The notes below the pieces were generated by a model that was given only the letters and a program-made list of their open reading frames with translations, ran no database searches and had not been told where the DNA came from. Positions 27,184 through 36,027 of a stretch of DNA of 64,000 nucleotides are shown piece by piece. Each line of letters starts with the position of its first letter. Within the stretch, counting starts at the first letter, position 1. The translations under genes and the position numbers were made by a program. Source of the DNA: Hymenobacter properus (lineage in GTDB: Bacteria > Bacteroidota > Bacteroidia > Cytophagales > Hymenobacteraceae); contig NZ_JADQDP010000002.1 in assembly GCF_015694735.1 (NCBI RefSeq), positions 1,346,878 to 1,410,877 on the forward strand, read 5' to 3'.

Positions 27184-28407
27184 TTACGCCGCCCGCATGT
27201 GGCGCAAGGTCGACTTCTCGAACTTGCTGCGGCAATAGTTTAGGTTGATTTGCAAGTGGTTGGCATCTTCTTCCGAAGGCATCTCAAACATGGCATCAGT
27301 CATGATGCTCTCGCAGATGGAGCGCAGGCCGCGCGCGCCGAGGCGGTACTCGTCGGCCTTTTCCACGATGTACTCGAGGGCGTCTTCGGTGAAGCTGAGC
27401 TCGATGTTTTCCATGCCGAACAGGCGCTTGTACTGGCGCACGAGCGAGTTTTTGGGCTCGGTCAGAATCATGCGCAGCGTGCTCTTGTCCAGGGGGTTGA
27501 GGTGGGTGAGCACGGGCAGGCGGCCGATGAGTTCGGGGATGAGGCCGAAGCTCTTGATATCCTGCGCCGACACGTAGCGCAGAAAGTTCTGCGTATCAAC
27601 CTGCTCTTCGAGGTTGGTTTTGGCGAACCCCAGCGGCTTGGTGTTCAGGCGGCTCTTGATGATGCGGTCGATGCCCGAGAAGGCACCACCGCAGATGAAG
27701 AGGATGTTCTCGGTGTTCACCGAAATCATCTTTTGCTCGGGGTGCTTGCGACCACCTTGCGGGGGCACGTTGATGTTGGTGCCTTCGAGGAGCTTGAGCA
27801 GGGCCTGCTGCACGCCCTCGCCGCTCACGTCGCGCGTGATGCTGGGGTTGTCGCTCTTGCGGGCAATCTTATCGATTTCGTCGATGTACACGATGCCGCG
27901 TTCGGCCGCTTCGAGGTTATAGTCAGCAGCTTGCAGCAGGCGGGTGAGGATGCTTTCCACGTCTTCGCCCACGTAGCCGGCCTCCGTCAGCACGGTGGCG
28001 TCGGCGATGCAGAAGGGCACCTGCAGGATTTTGGCCAGCATGCGGGCCAGGAAGGTTTTGCCGGTACCGGTTTCGCCCACCATGATGATGTTCGACTTCT
28101 CAATCTGCACCTCGTCGTCGGAGGGCTTCTGCATCAGGCGCTTGTAGTGGTTGTACACGGCCACGGCCATCACGCGCTTGGCTTCGTCCTGGCCCACCAC
28201 GTACTGGTCGAGGTGCTCCTTGATGGCGCGGGGCTTGATGAGGTTGAACTTGGGCTGGCGGCTGGCGTCCTGGGCTTTGGCCTCCTCATCGAGGATGTGC
28301 TGGGCCTGGCCCACGCATTTTTCGCAAATGTGGGCGTTGATGCCCGAAATCATAACGGCGACTTCGCGCTTGCTCTTATTGCAAAAGGAACAGGATATTT
28401 CGGCCAC
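27184..28407 (-). CDS. clpX: ATP-dependent Clp protease ATP-binding subunit ClpX
   Basis: A 407-residue AAA+ unfoldase that feeds substrates to ClpP. The N-terminal zinc-binding domain has Cys6/Cys9 and Cys28/Cys31. Walker A GETGTGKT is at 111-118, the pore loop GYVG at 144-147, Walker B IVYIDEID at 172-179, and a PLGF loop replaces the IGF motif that docks ClpP. The start is GTG at 28407, giving the expected (M)AEISCSFC N-terminus; a frame to 28452 adds 15 residues that run into the promoter. clpP and tig lie on the same strand 26 kb away. Confidence 0.96.
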   Translation of the reverse strand: MAEISCSFCNKSKREVAVMISGINAHICEKCVGQAQHILDEEAKAQDASRQPKFNLIKPRAIKEHLDQYVVGQDEAKRVMAVAVYNHYKRLMQKPSDDEVQIEKSNIIMVGETGTGKTFLARMLAKILQVPFCIADATVLTEAGYVGEDVESILTRLLQAADYNLEAAERGIVYIDEIDKIARKSDNPSITRDVSGEGVQQALLKLLEGTNINVPPQGGRKHPEQKMISVNTENILFICGGAFSGIDRIIKSRLNTKPLGFAKTNLEEQVDTQNFLRYVSAQDIKSFGLIPELIGRLPVLTHLNPLDKSTLRMILTEPKNSLVRQYKRLFGMENIELSFTEDALEYIVEKADEYRLGARGLRSICESIMTDAMFEMPSEEDANHLQINLNYCRSKFEKSTLRHMRAA

Positions 28408-28459
28408 GGAGAGAGAATAGAAGAGGGTGGGAGGGGGCTGACTTTGGCCCAAGCAAGTT

Positions 28460-28488
28460 CAAAGATACGACACGCCCAACGTCGGCAA
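28460..28488 (-). promoter_or_regulatory. clpX promoter
   Basis: On the minus strand, -33 TTG (28488-28486), an 18 bp spacer and -7 TATCTTTG (28467-28460) match the Bacteroidota TTG/TAnnTTTG consensus. The predicted start near 28453 leaves a leader of about 45 bases. Confidence 0.7.
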
Positions 28489-28621
28489 CCAGAAAAATGG
28501 TGCCATCACGAAAAGGTTTAAATACGTGCTTGCCTCTATATTGCGAAGGTTTTAAAGCTGCAGGTTGGGCAAGTTAACCGCTTGTAGCGAAATTGTTAGG
28601 TCGCTGAAACGCCCGCTGGAT

Positions 28622-31600
28622 ATGGTACGCATGCGCTGGAGGATGCTGTGGCTGAGCGTTTGGTTGCTTGGCGCCCAAACGGCCGCCGCCCAAACCCTGG
28701 CCCTGCGCGACTACACCCTCGACAATGGCCTGCCTCAAAGCATGGTGTACGCCATCTGCCAGGACGGGCAGGGGCGCCTGTGGGCCGGCACCCAGGGCGG
28801 GGTGTGCGTGTTCGACGGTCAGAAGTTTCGTACCCGCACCACCGCCCAGGGCCTGCCCGACAACCACGTGCGCGCCGTGGCCGCCGGCCCCGATGGCACT
28901 CTCTGGATGGGCCACAGCTACGGCGGCGTGTCTTTCATTCGGCCCGATGGGCAGGTGCGGCGCTGCCGCCCGCGCGGGCTGGGCATTCCGGCCAGCGTGG
29001 CCTGCGTGTGGCCCGCCAGCCGGCAGGTGGTGTGGGTGGGCACGCCCGGCGACGGCCTGTTTCGCCTCGTGTGCGGCCCCACCGATACTGTCGTGACGCA
29101 CTACGGAACCGCCCAGGGACTGCCCTCGCGCGCCGTGCACCGGGTGGCACCGGGGCCGGGCGGCCGGGTGTGGGTGGGCACCGGCGCTGGGCTGGTGCTG
29201 CTCGACCCGCGCGGCGGCCCCGCCCCGGTGCTGCCGCCCGATGTTCAGAATGTGTCCATCAACCACGTGCAGCGCATGAGCGACACGCTGACCTGGTGCG
29301 CCACGGCCAACGGGCTGCTGCGCCTGAGCGGGGCCGGCACGGCCGCCCAGCCCTGGCGCGTGCGCCGCTACGGCCCGGCCGAGGGCCTATGCGCGGCCCC
29401 AGCCATGCGCGTGGTGCAGGACCGGGGCGGCAACGTGTGGGCTACCACCGCCGCTGGCCTGGCCCAGCTGCCGGCCGGGGCCAGCCGCTTCCGCTGCCGG
29501 GCCAGCCGGGGTTTCCTCGACAGCAATGTGAACAACGACCTGCTGGAAGACCGCGAGGGCAACATCTGGTTTGTGTACGACGACGGCATTGCCCAGCACC
29601 CGGCCGACGAACGTTTCCGACAATACGGCAAGCCCGAAGGCCTGCCCGACAACGAGGTGACGGCAGTGCAGCCCATCGGCAACGGCCGCTACTGGATAGG
29701 CACTCGCAACGGCATTGCCGAGCTGAACCCCGCTGCGGCCGACCCCAGCCAGCTGGCTCACCCCGTGCCGTTGCGCGGTGGAGCCGACAACCGCTACATC
29801 CGCAGCCTCTGGCGCGACCAGCGCGGCGACTTGTGGATGAGCAGCCACCGCGAAGTGGCTCGCTACACGCCCGCCACGGGCCGCTGGACGTATTTCGACC
29901 AAGCCCTGGGCAAAGCCAGCGGCCACGTGATGAGCATGGCCGAAGACCGGCGCGGGAGGCTGTGGCTGGTCACGCTTGGTTATGGGGCTTTTATTTTCGA
30001 CCCGAGCACCCAGCAATTCAAGACGCTTAGCGCGAAGAAGGACGGCATGATTTCGGATGCTTTTTGGCAGGTGTTCCGCGACCACGCAGGCGGCCTCTGG
30101 CTGGCCAGCGACGACCAAGGGCTGATTCAGGTGGATACCGAGCACGACACGTTTCGGCGGGTAGATGGGCAGGCCGGGGCACTGAGCCTGGGCTCCATAT
30201 CGGAAGACCCAAGTGGGCAGCTGTGGCTGGGCACCATTGGGCGGGGCGTGCTGCGCTTTTCGCCCGCTACTAAAAAAGTGCGCGCCTTCGGGCCCGAGGT
30301 GGGGCTGCAGTCGAGCAACCCCTTCTTCGTGCAGTGCGACAGCGCCGGCCGGGTGTGGGCCGGCACCAACCGCGGCCTCGACTGCTTCGACCCGCGCCAG
30401 CAGCGCACCGTGAGTTATGGCCTGCACGAAGGCTTTCTGGGCCAGGAAACCAACCAGAACGCCGTGTACCTGGAAGGGGGGCGCCAGCTGTGGGTGGGCA
30501 CCATGAACGGCCTGATGCACTACGACCCCGCCCGTGCCCACGCCAACCGCGTGGCGCCCGTGCCCCAGCTCACCGGCCTGCGCATCTTCCTGAAAGACAC
30601 CACGGCCGCGCCCGGCATGGAACTGCCCGCGCGCCTCAACTACCTCACCTTCGACTACATCGGGGCCAGCCTTACCAACCCCGACCAGGTGCGCTACCAG
30701 TACCGCCTGCTGGGCTTTGAGGACGACTGTGCCGGGCCGCTCACGGCTACCTCGGCCACTTATACCAACCTGGGGCCCGGCCACTACACCTTCGAGGTGA
30801 AGGCCGCCAACGAAGCGGGCGTGTGGAGCCCCCAGCCGGCGCGGTTTTCGTTTAGCATCAGGCCGCCGTGGTGGCGCACGTGGTGGGCTTACTTGCTTTA
30901 TGCCAGCGGCTTCGGCTTGATGCTTTATGGGGTGCGAGCCTACACCAAGGCCCGCGAGCGGGACCGGGCCAACCGCCGACTCGAATACCAGGCGCTGGCC
31001 CACCTGCAGGAGATGGACCGGGTCAAGACCGATTTCTTCACCAACGTCAGCCACGAGCTGCGCACCCCGCTCACCCTCATTTTGGGGCCGGCCGAAGTGC
31101 TGGCCACCGAGCCGGCCGACGCGGCCGTGCGCCAGCAGGGCGGCCTGGTGCTGCGCAACGCTCGCAAGCTGCTCAGCCTCATCAACCAGCTGCTCGATTT
31201 GAGCAAGCTCGAAGCCGGTGCCCTGCGCCTGCTGCCCACCTCCGGCGATGCGGCCGCCGCGGTGCGCCAACTGGTAGCCTCGTTTTCGTCCTTGGCCGAC
31301 AGCCGGCAGATTGCCCTAACCTGCCACACGCCGCCCGGCCCGGTGCCGTTGGTGTTCGATGCCGCCAAGCTCGAAGAAATTCTAACCAATCTGCTGGCCA
31401 ATGCCTTGCGCTTTACCCCGCCTGGCGGCACCGTGGCCGTGACGGTAGCTGAAGCGCCGCCTACAGCCGCTGCCGTTGCCGGGAGCGTTGTCATCGAGGT
31501 GCGCGACAGTGGCCCCGGCATTGCCGCCGAGGACCTGCCGCACTTGTTCGACCGCTTTTATCAGGCCAGCAACCCTGCCGCCGAGCACCTGCGCACGGGC

Positions 31601-32677
31601 ACAGGCATTGGCCTGGCGCTGGTGCGCGAACTCACGGCCCTGCACGGCGGCAGCGTGGCGGTGGCCAGCGAGCCCGGCGCGGGTGCCACATTCACGGTGC
31701 AGCTGCCGCGCGGCCTGCGGCCCGTGGCCGTGGCGCTGGGAGGTGATGCTCCCAGCCCCCCGGCTGTAGCGCCAGTACCCGCTGCGGCTGAGGAGCTGGC
31801 AGAAGAACCAACGCCGCCTCCGGCCGAGGCCGAGGTAGTGCTGGTGATTGAAGACAACGACGAGGTGCGCGAATTTGTGCGGGCCACCCTGGCCCCGGCG
31901 GGCTACCGCGTGCTGCTGGCCCCCGACGGCCGGGCCGGCGTGGCCCTGGCCCAGGCCGAAGTGCCCGACCTGGTGGTGAGCGACGTGATGATGCCCGGCC
32001 TGAACGGCTACCAGGTGTGCGAGCAGCTCAAAACCGACCCCGTAACCAGCCATGTGCCGGTGGTGCTGCTCACGGCCAAGTCGGAGCCCGATGCCAAGCT
32101 CGAGGGCCTCGAAACCGGCGCCGATGCCTTCCTGGCCAAGCCCTTCAACCCGCGCGAGCTGCGCGCCCAGGTGCGCAACCTGCTGGCTCTGCGCCAGCGC
32201 GTGCGCACGCATTTTGCCACCCGGCCCGAAGCTTCGCCGGTGGAGGCGCCCGCCGTGGCACCAACCTCTCCGGCCCCAACGGTGCGCCCGGCCAGCGGCG
32301 TGGCAGCGGCCGAGCACGCAGCGGCCGTGGCCGGGCTGCCCTCGCTCGACCAGGAGTTTTTGCGCCGGGTGAACGACTCGGTGCTGCAGCACCTGGGCGA
32401 CGAAAACTTTGGCGTGGATGAGATGGGCAACGACATTGGCATGAGCCGCACGCAGGTGCACCGCAAGCTCAAGGCCCTGACTGGGCAGTCGCCGGGCGAG
32501 TACATCCGTGGCACGCGCCTGCAGCGGGCGCACGCGCTGCTACAAGCGCGGGTGGGCACGGTGGCGGAGGTATCGTACCAAGTGGGATTCGGCAGCCCGG
32601 CCGCTTTCTCCACGGCTTTCTCGCGGCAGTTTGGCTACCCGCCCAGCGCGGCGGCGCGGCAGGCAGGGGAGGAGTAG
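28622..32677 (+). CDS. Hybrid two-component system sensor kinase/response regulator with AraC output (HTCS)
   Basis: A 1351-residue one-protein signalling system starting at MVRMRWRM. Signal peptide (to about 24); periplasmic beta-propeller of Reg_prop repeats (about 25-670; GLPDNHVRAV, GLPDNEVTAV); Y_Y_Y domain (about 673-748); one membrane helix (about 756-775); HisKA with the phospho-His in NVSHELRTP (about 811); HATPase with DSGPGIA and GTGIGLALV; receiver domain (about 1074-1186, phospho-Asp in VVSDVMMPG); AraC-type HTH (about 1258-1346). HTCS proteins sense glycan fragments and usually control adjacent polysaccharide loci; none adjoins this one. It heads the surface block, and palindromic sites lie just downstream. 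Confidence 0.95.
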   Translation: MVRMRWRMLWLSVWLLGAQTAAAQTLALRDYTLDNGLPQSMVYAICQDGQGRLWAGTQGGVCVFDGQKFRTRTTAQGLPDNHVRAVAAGPDGTLWMGHSYGGVSFIRPDGQVRRCRPRGLGIPASVACVWPASRQVVWVGTPGDGLFRLVCGPTDTVVTHYGTAQGLPSRAVHRVAPGPGGRVWVGTGAGLVLLDPRGGPAPVLPPDVQNVSINHVQRMSDTLTWCATANGLLRLSGAGTAAQPWRVRRYGPAEGLCAAPAMRVVQDRGGNVWATTAAGLAQLPAGASRFRCRASRGFLDSNVNNDLLEDREGNIWFVYDDGIAQHPADERFRQYGKPEGLPDNEVTAVQPIGNGRYWIGTRNGIAELNPAAADPSQLAHPVPLRGGADNRYIRSLWRDQRGDLWMSSHREVARYTPATGRWTYFDQALGKASGHVMSMAEDRRGRLWLVTLGYGAFIFDPSTQQFKTLSAKKDGMISDAFWQVFRDHAGGLWLASDDQGLIQVDTEHDTFRRVDGQAGALSLGSISEDPSGQLWLGTIGRGVLRFSPATKKVRAFGPEVGLQSSNPFFVQCDSAGRVWAGTNRGLDCFDPRQQRTVSYGLHEGFLGQETNQNAVYLEGGRQLWVGTMNGLMHYDPARAHANRVAPVPQLTGLRIFLKDTTAAPGMELPARLNYLTFDYIGASLTNPDQVRYQYRLLGFEDDCAGPLTATSATYTNLGPGHYTFEVKAANEAGVWSPQPARFSFSIRPPWWRTWWAYLLYASGFGLMLYGVRAYTKARERDRANRRLEYQALAHLQEMDRVKTDFFTNVSHELRTPLTLILGPAEVLATEPADAAVRQQGGLVLRNARKLLSLINQLLDLSKLEAGALRLLPTSGDAAAAVRQLVASFSSLADSRQIALTCHTPPGPVPLVFDAAKLEEILTNLLANALRFTPPGGTVAVTVAEAPPTAAAVAGSVVIEVRDSGPGIAAEDLPHLFDRFYQASNPAAEHLRTGTGIGLALVRELTALHGGSVAVASEPGAGATFTVQLPRGLRPVAVALGGDAPSPPAVAPVPAAAEELAEEPTPPPAEAEVVLVIEDNDEVREFVRATLAPAGYRVLLAPDGRAGVALAQAEVPDLVVSDVMMPGLNGYQVCEQLKTDPVTSHVPVVLLTAKSEPDAKLEGLETGADAFLAKPFNPRELRAQVRNLLALRQRVRTHFATRPEASPVEAPAVAPTSPAPTVRPASGVAAAEHAAAVAGLPSLDQEFLRRVNDSVLQHLGDENFGVDEMGNDIGMSRTQVHRKLKALTGQSPGEYIRGTRLQRAHALLQARVGTVAEVSYQVGFGSPAAFSTAFSRQFGYPPSAAARQAGEE

Positions 32678-32772
32678 AAGCGGAAAGGTCTCACGCTTCA
32701 ACGAAGGACACGACAGGCTGCGGGTGCGCTCGACGCAAAGGGGAAGCTCACCCGAATACTCCCTCATTCAAG

Positions 32773-32805
32773 ACCCGGTGCGGCGCGTCGCTCACCGGGT
32801 TTTTT
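32773..32805 (+). terminator. Intrinsic terminator of the HTCS gene
   Basis: ACCCGGTG and CACCGGGT pair around a loop that itself can pair (GCG/CGC), followed by TTTTTT. It isolates the HTCS from the next gene. Confidence 0.82.
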
Positions 32806-32848
32806 GTGGATTTTCTGGGAGGATTTTAAGGCTTTGGCACGAATGCGA

Positions 32849-32902
32849 ACGCATTTGCAACAAATGCCAAAGCGGTGCAACGGCCACCAACGCATTTGCA
32901 AC
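32849..32902 (+). promoter_or_regulatory. Candidate operator: two ACGCATTTGCAAC sites
   Basis: The first site contains the perfect palindrome GCATTTG-CAA-CAAATGC (32851-32867) and is preceded by AATGCGAACGCATT, also palindromic. The second copy, ACGCATTTGCAAC, starts at 32890, 41 bp later (about four helical turns). The same 13-mer is found at 40849 before the barrel gene. It sits about 85-135 bp before the start at 32984. A regulator binding here is inference. Confidence 0.5.
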
Positions 32903-32983
32903 GCAGCCGAACGGGGTTCGGAAGGGGGATAGGCTTGCTTTGGCCTTGTCAATCAGCCACTCCTCCAACCCCCGGTTCGTGCC

Positions 32984-34441
32984 ATGAAAAACATCTACTT
33001 TCTGCTGTTGCCCGTGGGCCTGCTGGCCGGTTCGCCGCTGGGGGCCGTGCGGGCGCAAGTGTCGCTCACGGGCACTTCCACTTTGTACATCGGGACCGGG
33101 GGCGTGCTGACGACGCCGGGCTACCTGAACGTGGGCACCGGCACCACACTCACTAACGAAGGCCAACTGGAAGTGGGCGGCGACCTCACCAACAACGGTA
33201 CCGTGAGCACGCCCACGGCCGCCGCAGCCCTGCTGCGCGCCAACGGCACGTCCATCCAAACCCTGAGCGGCACCGGCACCCTGCCCCTGCAAAACCTGAC
33301 GGTAAACAATGCCGCCGGCGTGGCCCTGAACCTGAACGCCACCCTGGCCGGCACCCTCACCCTCACCAACGGCCTCGTGACCATTGCCACGGCCACGCCG
33401 CTAGTGCTGCTGCCCACCGCCGCCGACCCTCTCGAAACCGCCAGTGCCCGCCTAGTGGGGCCCGTGAGCATGGCCGCCCGAAGCGTGGGGGCGGGCGCCT
33501 TCGGGCCCTTTTTGGGCCTGACCATGCCCGCCGGGGGCGGCAACGTGGGCAACATCACGCTGACGCGCGTGACCGGACCCGCGGGTACCACCACGGTGGG
33601 CGGCAACGCTTCGGTGGCGGTGTACTGGGAGGTGGCGTCTTCGGCCAACGGCAACCCCAAGCGCAGGATGTATTTCAGCTGGCTGAGCGCCCTCGATAAC
33701 GGCCGCAACATGGCACAGGCCACGCCCTGGCGCAGCGACGCACCCTACGCCATCTGGCGGCGCGCGGCCGGCCCTACCACCGACGTGTCGGGCAGCAACC
33801 TGCGGCAATACAACCCGGCCGCGTCCAATACGGAGGACGTGACGGGCCGCTTCACCATCTCGGACCTCAACACCCCGCTGCCGGTGGAACTGGTCGATTT
33901 CATGGCCCGCCGCCAAGGGCCCGATGCGCGCCTGGACTGGCGCACGGCTTCGGAGAAAAACAACGCCTACTTCGATGTGGAGCGCAGCCTCGACGGGCTG
34001 CTGTTTGAGCGCGCTGGCCGGGTAGCCGGGCAGGGCAATAGCACGCAGGCACACGACTATCAATTAACCGATGCCAAGGTGGCGCAATACGGAGTGCCCA
34101 CGCTCTACTACCGCCTGCGGCAGGTAGACGTGGACGGCACGGTGCGGTACTCGCCGGTGCGCACGGTGGCGGTAGAAAGCGCCACGGCCCTGCTCGTGAG
34201 CGCCTGGCCCAACCCCTCGGCCGGGGCCGGGCCGCACATCCGCATCGAGCAGCCCTCGGCCGGGCCGCTCACCGCCACCCTCACCGATGCCGCCGGCCGC
34301 CGCCTGGCCGAGTTCCGCACCACCGACCGTGTGAGCGAGGAGGTGCTGGGCACCGAAACCGGGGCCTTGAGCAGCGGTGTGTACCTGCTGCGCGTGACCA
34401 CCGCTGGCACCAGCCAGGTGCTGAAGCTGGTGCGCGAGTAG
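32984..34441 (+). CDS. Secreted beta-rich protein with T9SS type A sorting domain
   Basis: A 485-residue protein. Signal peptide to about residue 25 (VRAQ), then short repeated beta units of the G-T-L-T-N type (about 26-140; TLTNEGQLEVGGDLTNNG, given in part) like those of Bacteroidota surface adhesin-like proteins. A less repetitive middle region contains PLPVELVDF, which often precedes the type IX C-terminal region. The sorting domain runs from about 405 (SAWPNPSAGAG) to the end (VYLLRVTTAGTSQVLKLV). It is expected to be exported by the type IX system and held at or released from the surface. No enzymatic motif is seen, and the binding partner is unknown. Confidence 0.82.
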   Translation: MKNIYFLLLPVGLLAGSPLGAVRAQVSLTGTSTLYIGTGGVLTTPGYLNVGTGTTLTNEGQLEVGGDLTNNGTVSTPTAAAALLRANGTSIQTLSGTGTLPLQNLTVNNAAGVALNLNATLAGTLTLTNGLVTIATATPLVLLPTAADPLETASARLVGPVSMAARSVGAGAFGPFLGLTMPAGGGNVGNITLTRVTGPAGTTTVGGNASVAVYWEVASSANGNPKRRMYFSWLSALDNGRNMAQATPWRSDAPYAIWRRAAGPTTDVSGSNLRQYNPAASNTEDVTGRFTISDLNTPLPVELVDFMARRQGPDARLDWRTASEKNNAYFDVERSLDGLLFERAGRVAGQGNSTQAHDYQLTDAKVAQYGVPTLYYRLRQVDVDGTVRYSPVRTVAVESATALLVSAWPNPSAGAGPHIRIEQPSAGPLTATLTDAAGRRLAEFRTTDRVSEEVLGTETGALSSGVYLLRVTTAGTSQVLKLVRE

Positions 34442-34502
34442 CGCGCCGCCGCGCCAATCTGCATTTCCAACGCCAACCATTCGGTCTAATTCCGCCATTC
34501 TC

Positions 34503-35141
34503 ATGGTTCCTACTCTCACTGCGCCGGCTTATCGACTGGGCGTTGGCGACCTCGGCTGGGCGACTGCCTTGCTGGCCGAGGCCTGCGTCGACCACCCGGT
34601 GCTGCGCCACTGCTGCCCGGAGCCGGCGGCTGCAGGGCAAAAAGCTTGGCTGCTGGGCCGGCTGCTGCGCTTTGGCCTGCGCTACGGCCGCGTGTATGCC
34701 AACGCCGAGCGCACAGCCCTGGCCGTGTGGCTGGGCCCGGGCCAGCTGGCGGCCAGCTGGTGGCAATTGCTACGGGTCGGTGTGCTGCCCAGTGCCTTAT
34801 GGCGCCTAAGCTGGAGCTGCTGGCGGCGGGTGCAGCACTACCTGGCCGCCACGGCCTGGCTGCGCCACCAAAGCATGGCCAGCCCCGGCCACCACTACCT
34901 GCTGGCCCTGGCTGTGCGGCCCAGCCAGCGCGGCCGGGGCCTGGGGCGCCGCCTGCTGCACGCCACTCTGGCCCTCAGCCAAGCCACGGCCGCCACCGCC
35001 TGCTACGCCGAAACCCAGGTGCCCGAGCAGCTGCCCTTTTACCAGCGGCTGGGCTTCCAGCTCACGGGGCAGTGCCCAGCGGGGCCTGGTGCACCCTGGC
35101 TCACCACCTGGGGCCTCATGCGGGCCGCGCCGCCGCAATAA
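34503..35141 (+). CDS. GNAT-family N-acetyltransferase
   Basis: A 212-residue cytoplasmic protein. Motif A of the GNAT fold is clear: LALAVRPSQRGRGLGRRLL (about 131-149) is the acetyl-CoA pyrophosphate loop (R/Q-x-x-G-x-G/A form). The C-terminal LPFYQRLGFQLTG is the usual motif B end. The central part is rich in Trp and Leu and looks like a substrate-binding insert. The substrate (a small amine or a protein N-terminus) cannot be told. It lies in the surface block but bears no export signal; cotranscription with the T9SS gene 61 bp upstream is possible. Confidence 0.85.
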   Translation: MVPTLTAPAYRLGVGDLGWATALLAEACVDHPVLRHCCPEPAAAGQKAWLLGRLLRFGLRYGRVYANAERTALAVWLGPGQLAASWWQLLRVGVLPSALWRLSWSCWRRVQHYLAATAWLRHQSMASPGHHYLLALAVRPSQRGRGLGRRLLHATLALSQATAATACYAETQVPEQLPFYQRLGFQLTGQCPAGPGAPWLTTWGLMRAAPPQ

Positions 35142-35185
35142 ACCGCCCCTTTTAAGAAACACCTCTCACTTTTTCTGATAAAAAA

Positions 35186-35950
35186 ATGACTACTTCCTTC
35201 CGCTTCCTGTTCGCTGCCGGCTGCCTCTCAGCCCTGCCTTTTACTAATGCGCTGGCCCAGGCCGCCAAGCCCGCTGCCAAGCCGGCGCCCAAAACCCTGG
35301 CCAAGCCAGCGGCCAGACCCGCTGCCAAACCTGCTGCCAAGCCCGCCCCCAAACCGGCGCCCGCGCCCCGCGTGGCCGCCCAGCCCGCCCCGGCCCCTGC
35401 GCCCGCTCCCGTGCCTGCACCCGCACCGGCTGCGGCCGCCGCAGTGGTCGGGCCCTTTGGTGTGGGCACCAACGCAGTGAACCTGGGCATTGGCGTGGGC
35501 AGCCGCTACAGCTACGGCGCGGGCTTTTTTGGCGGTAGCTCGTCGGTGTCGCCGGCCCTGAGCTTGTCCTACGAGCGGGGCATTCTGCCGCTGGGGCCGG
35601 GCGTGTTGGGCGTGGGCGGTCTGGTGGGCTACCAGAGCGCCAGCTACGACTTCGGCGGAGGCGACAAGTGGAAGTACACCGACATCGTGGTGATGGTACG
35701 CGGGGCGTTTCACTACCCTGTCAATGAGAAGTTTGATGCCTATGGCGGCCTGGGCCTGGGCGTGCGCCGCGCGGGCGTGTCGTACTCGGGCGGCAGCATC
35801 TACGGCTCGCTGGGCTCGGCCAGCGGCACCGAATTCATCCCGGGCTTCTTCGTGGGCGGGCGCTACTTCTTCACCGAAAGCATCGGGGCCTTTGCCGAGC
35901 TGGGCTACGACCAGACTTATCTCAAAGTGGGCCTTGCGGCCAAGTTCTAA
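35186..35950 (+). CDS. Small outer-membrane beta-barrel with Ala/Pro/Lys linker
   Basis: A 254-residue protein. Signal peptide to about residue 25 (NALAQ), then a low-complexity Ala/Pro/Lys segment (26-85) of the repeated AAKPA/PAP type, then an eight-strand-like barrel (about 86-254) with alternating aromatic and Gly/Ser residues. The chain ends KVGLAAKF, with the terminal Phe that BAM recognises. The Lys/Pro linker resembles periplasmic spacers that reach toward peptidoglycan. Porin-like or structural role; no specific function is recognisable. Confidence 0.75.
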   Translation: MTTSFRFLFAAGCLSALPFTNALAQAAKPAAKPAPKTLAKPAARPAAKPAAKPAPKPAPAPRVAAQPAPAPAPAPVPAPAPAAAAAVVGPFGVGTNAVNLGIGVGSRYSYGAGFFGGSSSVSPALSLSYERGILPLGPGVLGVGGLVGYQSASYDFGGGDKWKYTDIVVMVRGAFHYPVNEKFDAYGGLGLGVRRAGVSYSGGSIYGSLGSASGTEFIPGFFVGGRYFFTESIGAFAELGYDQTYLKVGLAAKF

Positions 35951-36027
35951 ACCGGCCCGCTGCCGGCGGCCGCAGTCTGAGCGCCGTCCGTGTCAAGTCC
36001 AGCCCATCCATTCCATTCAGTTGCCTT

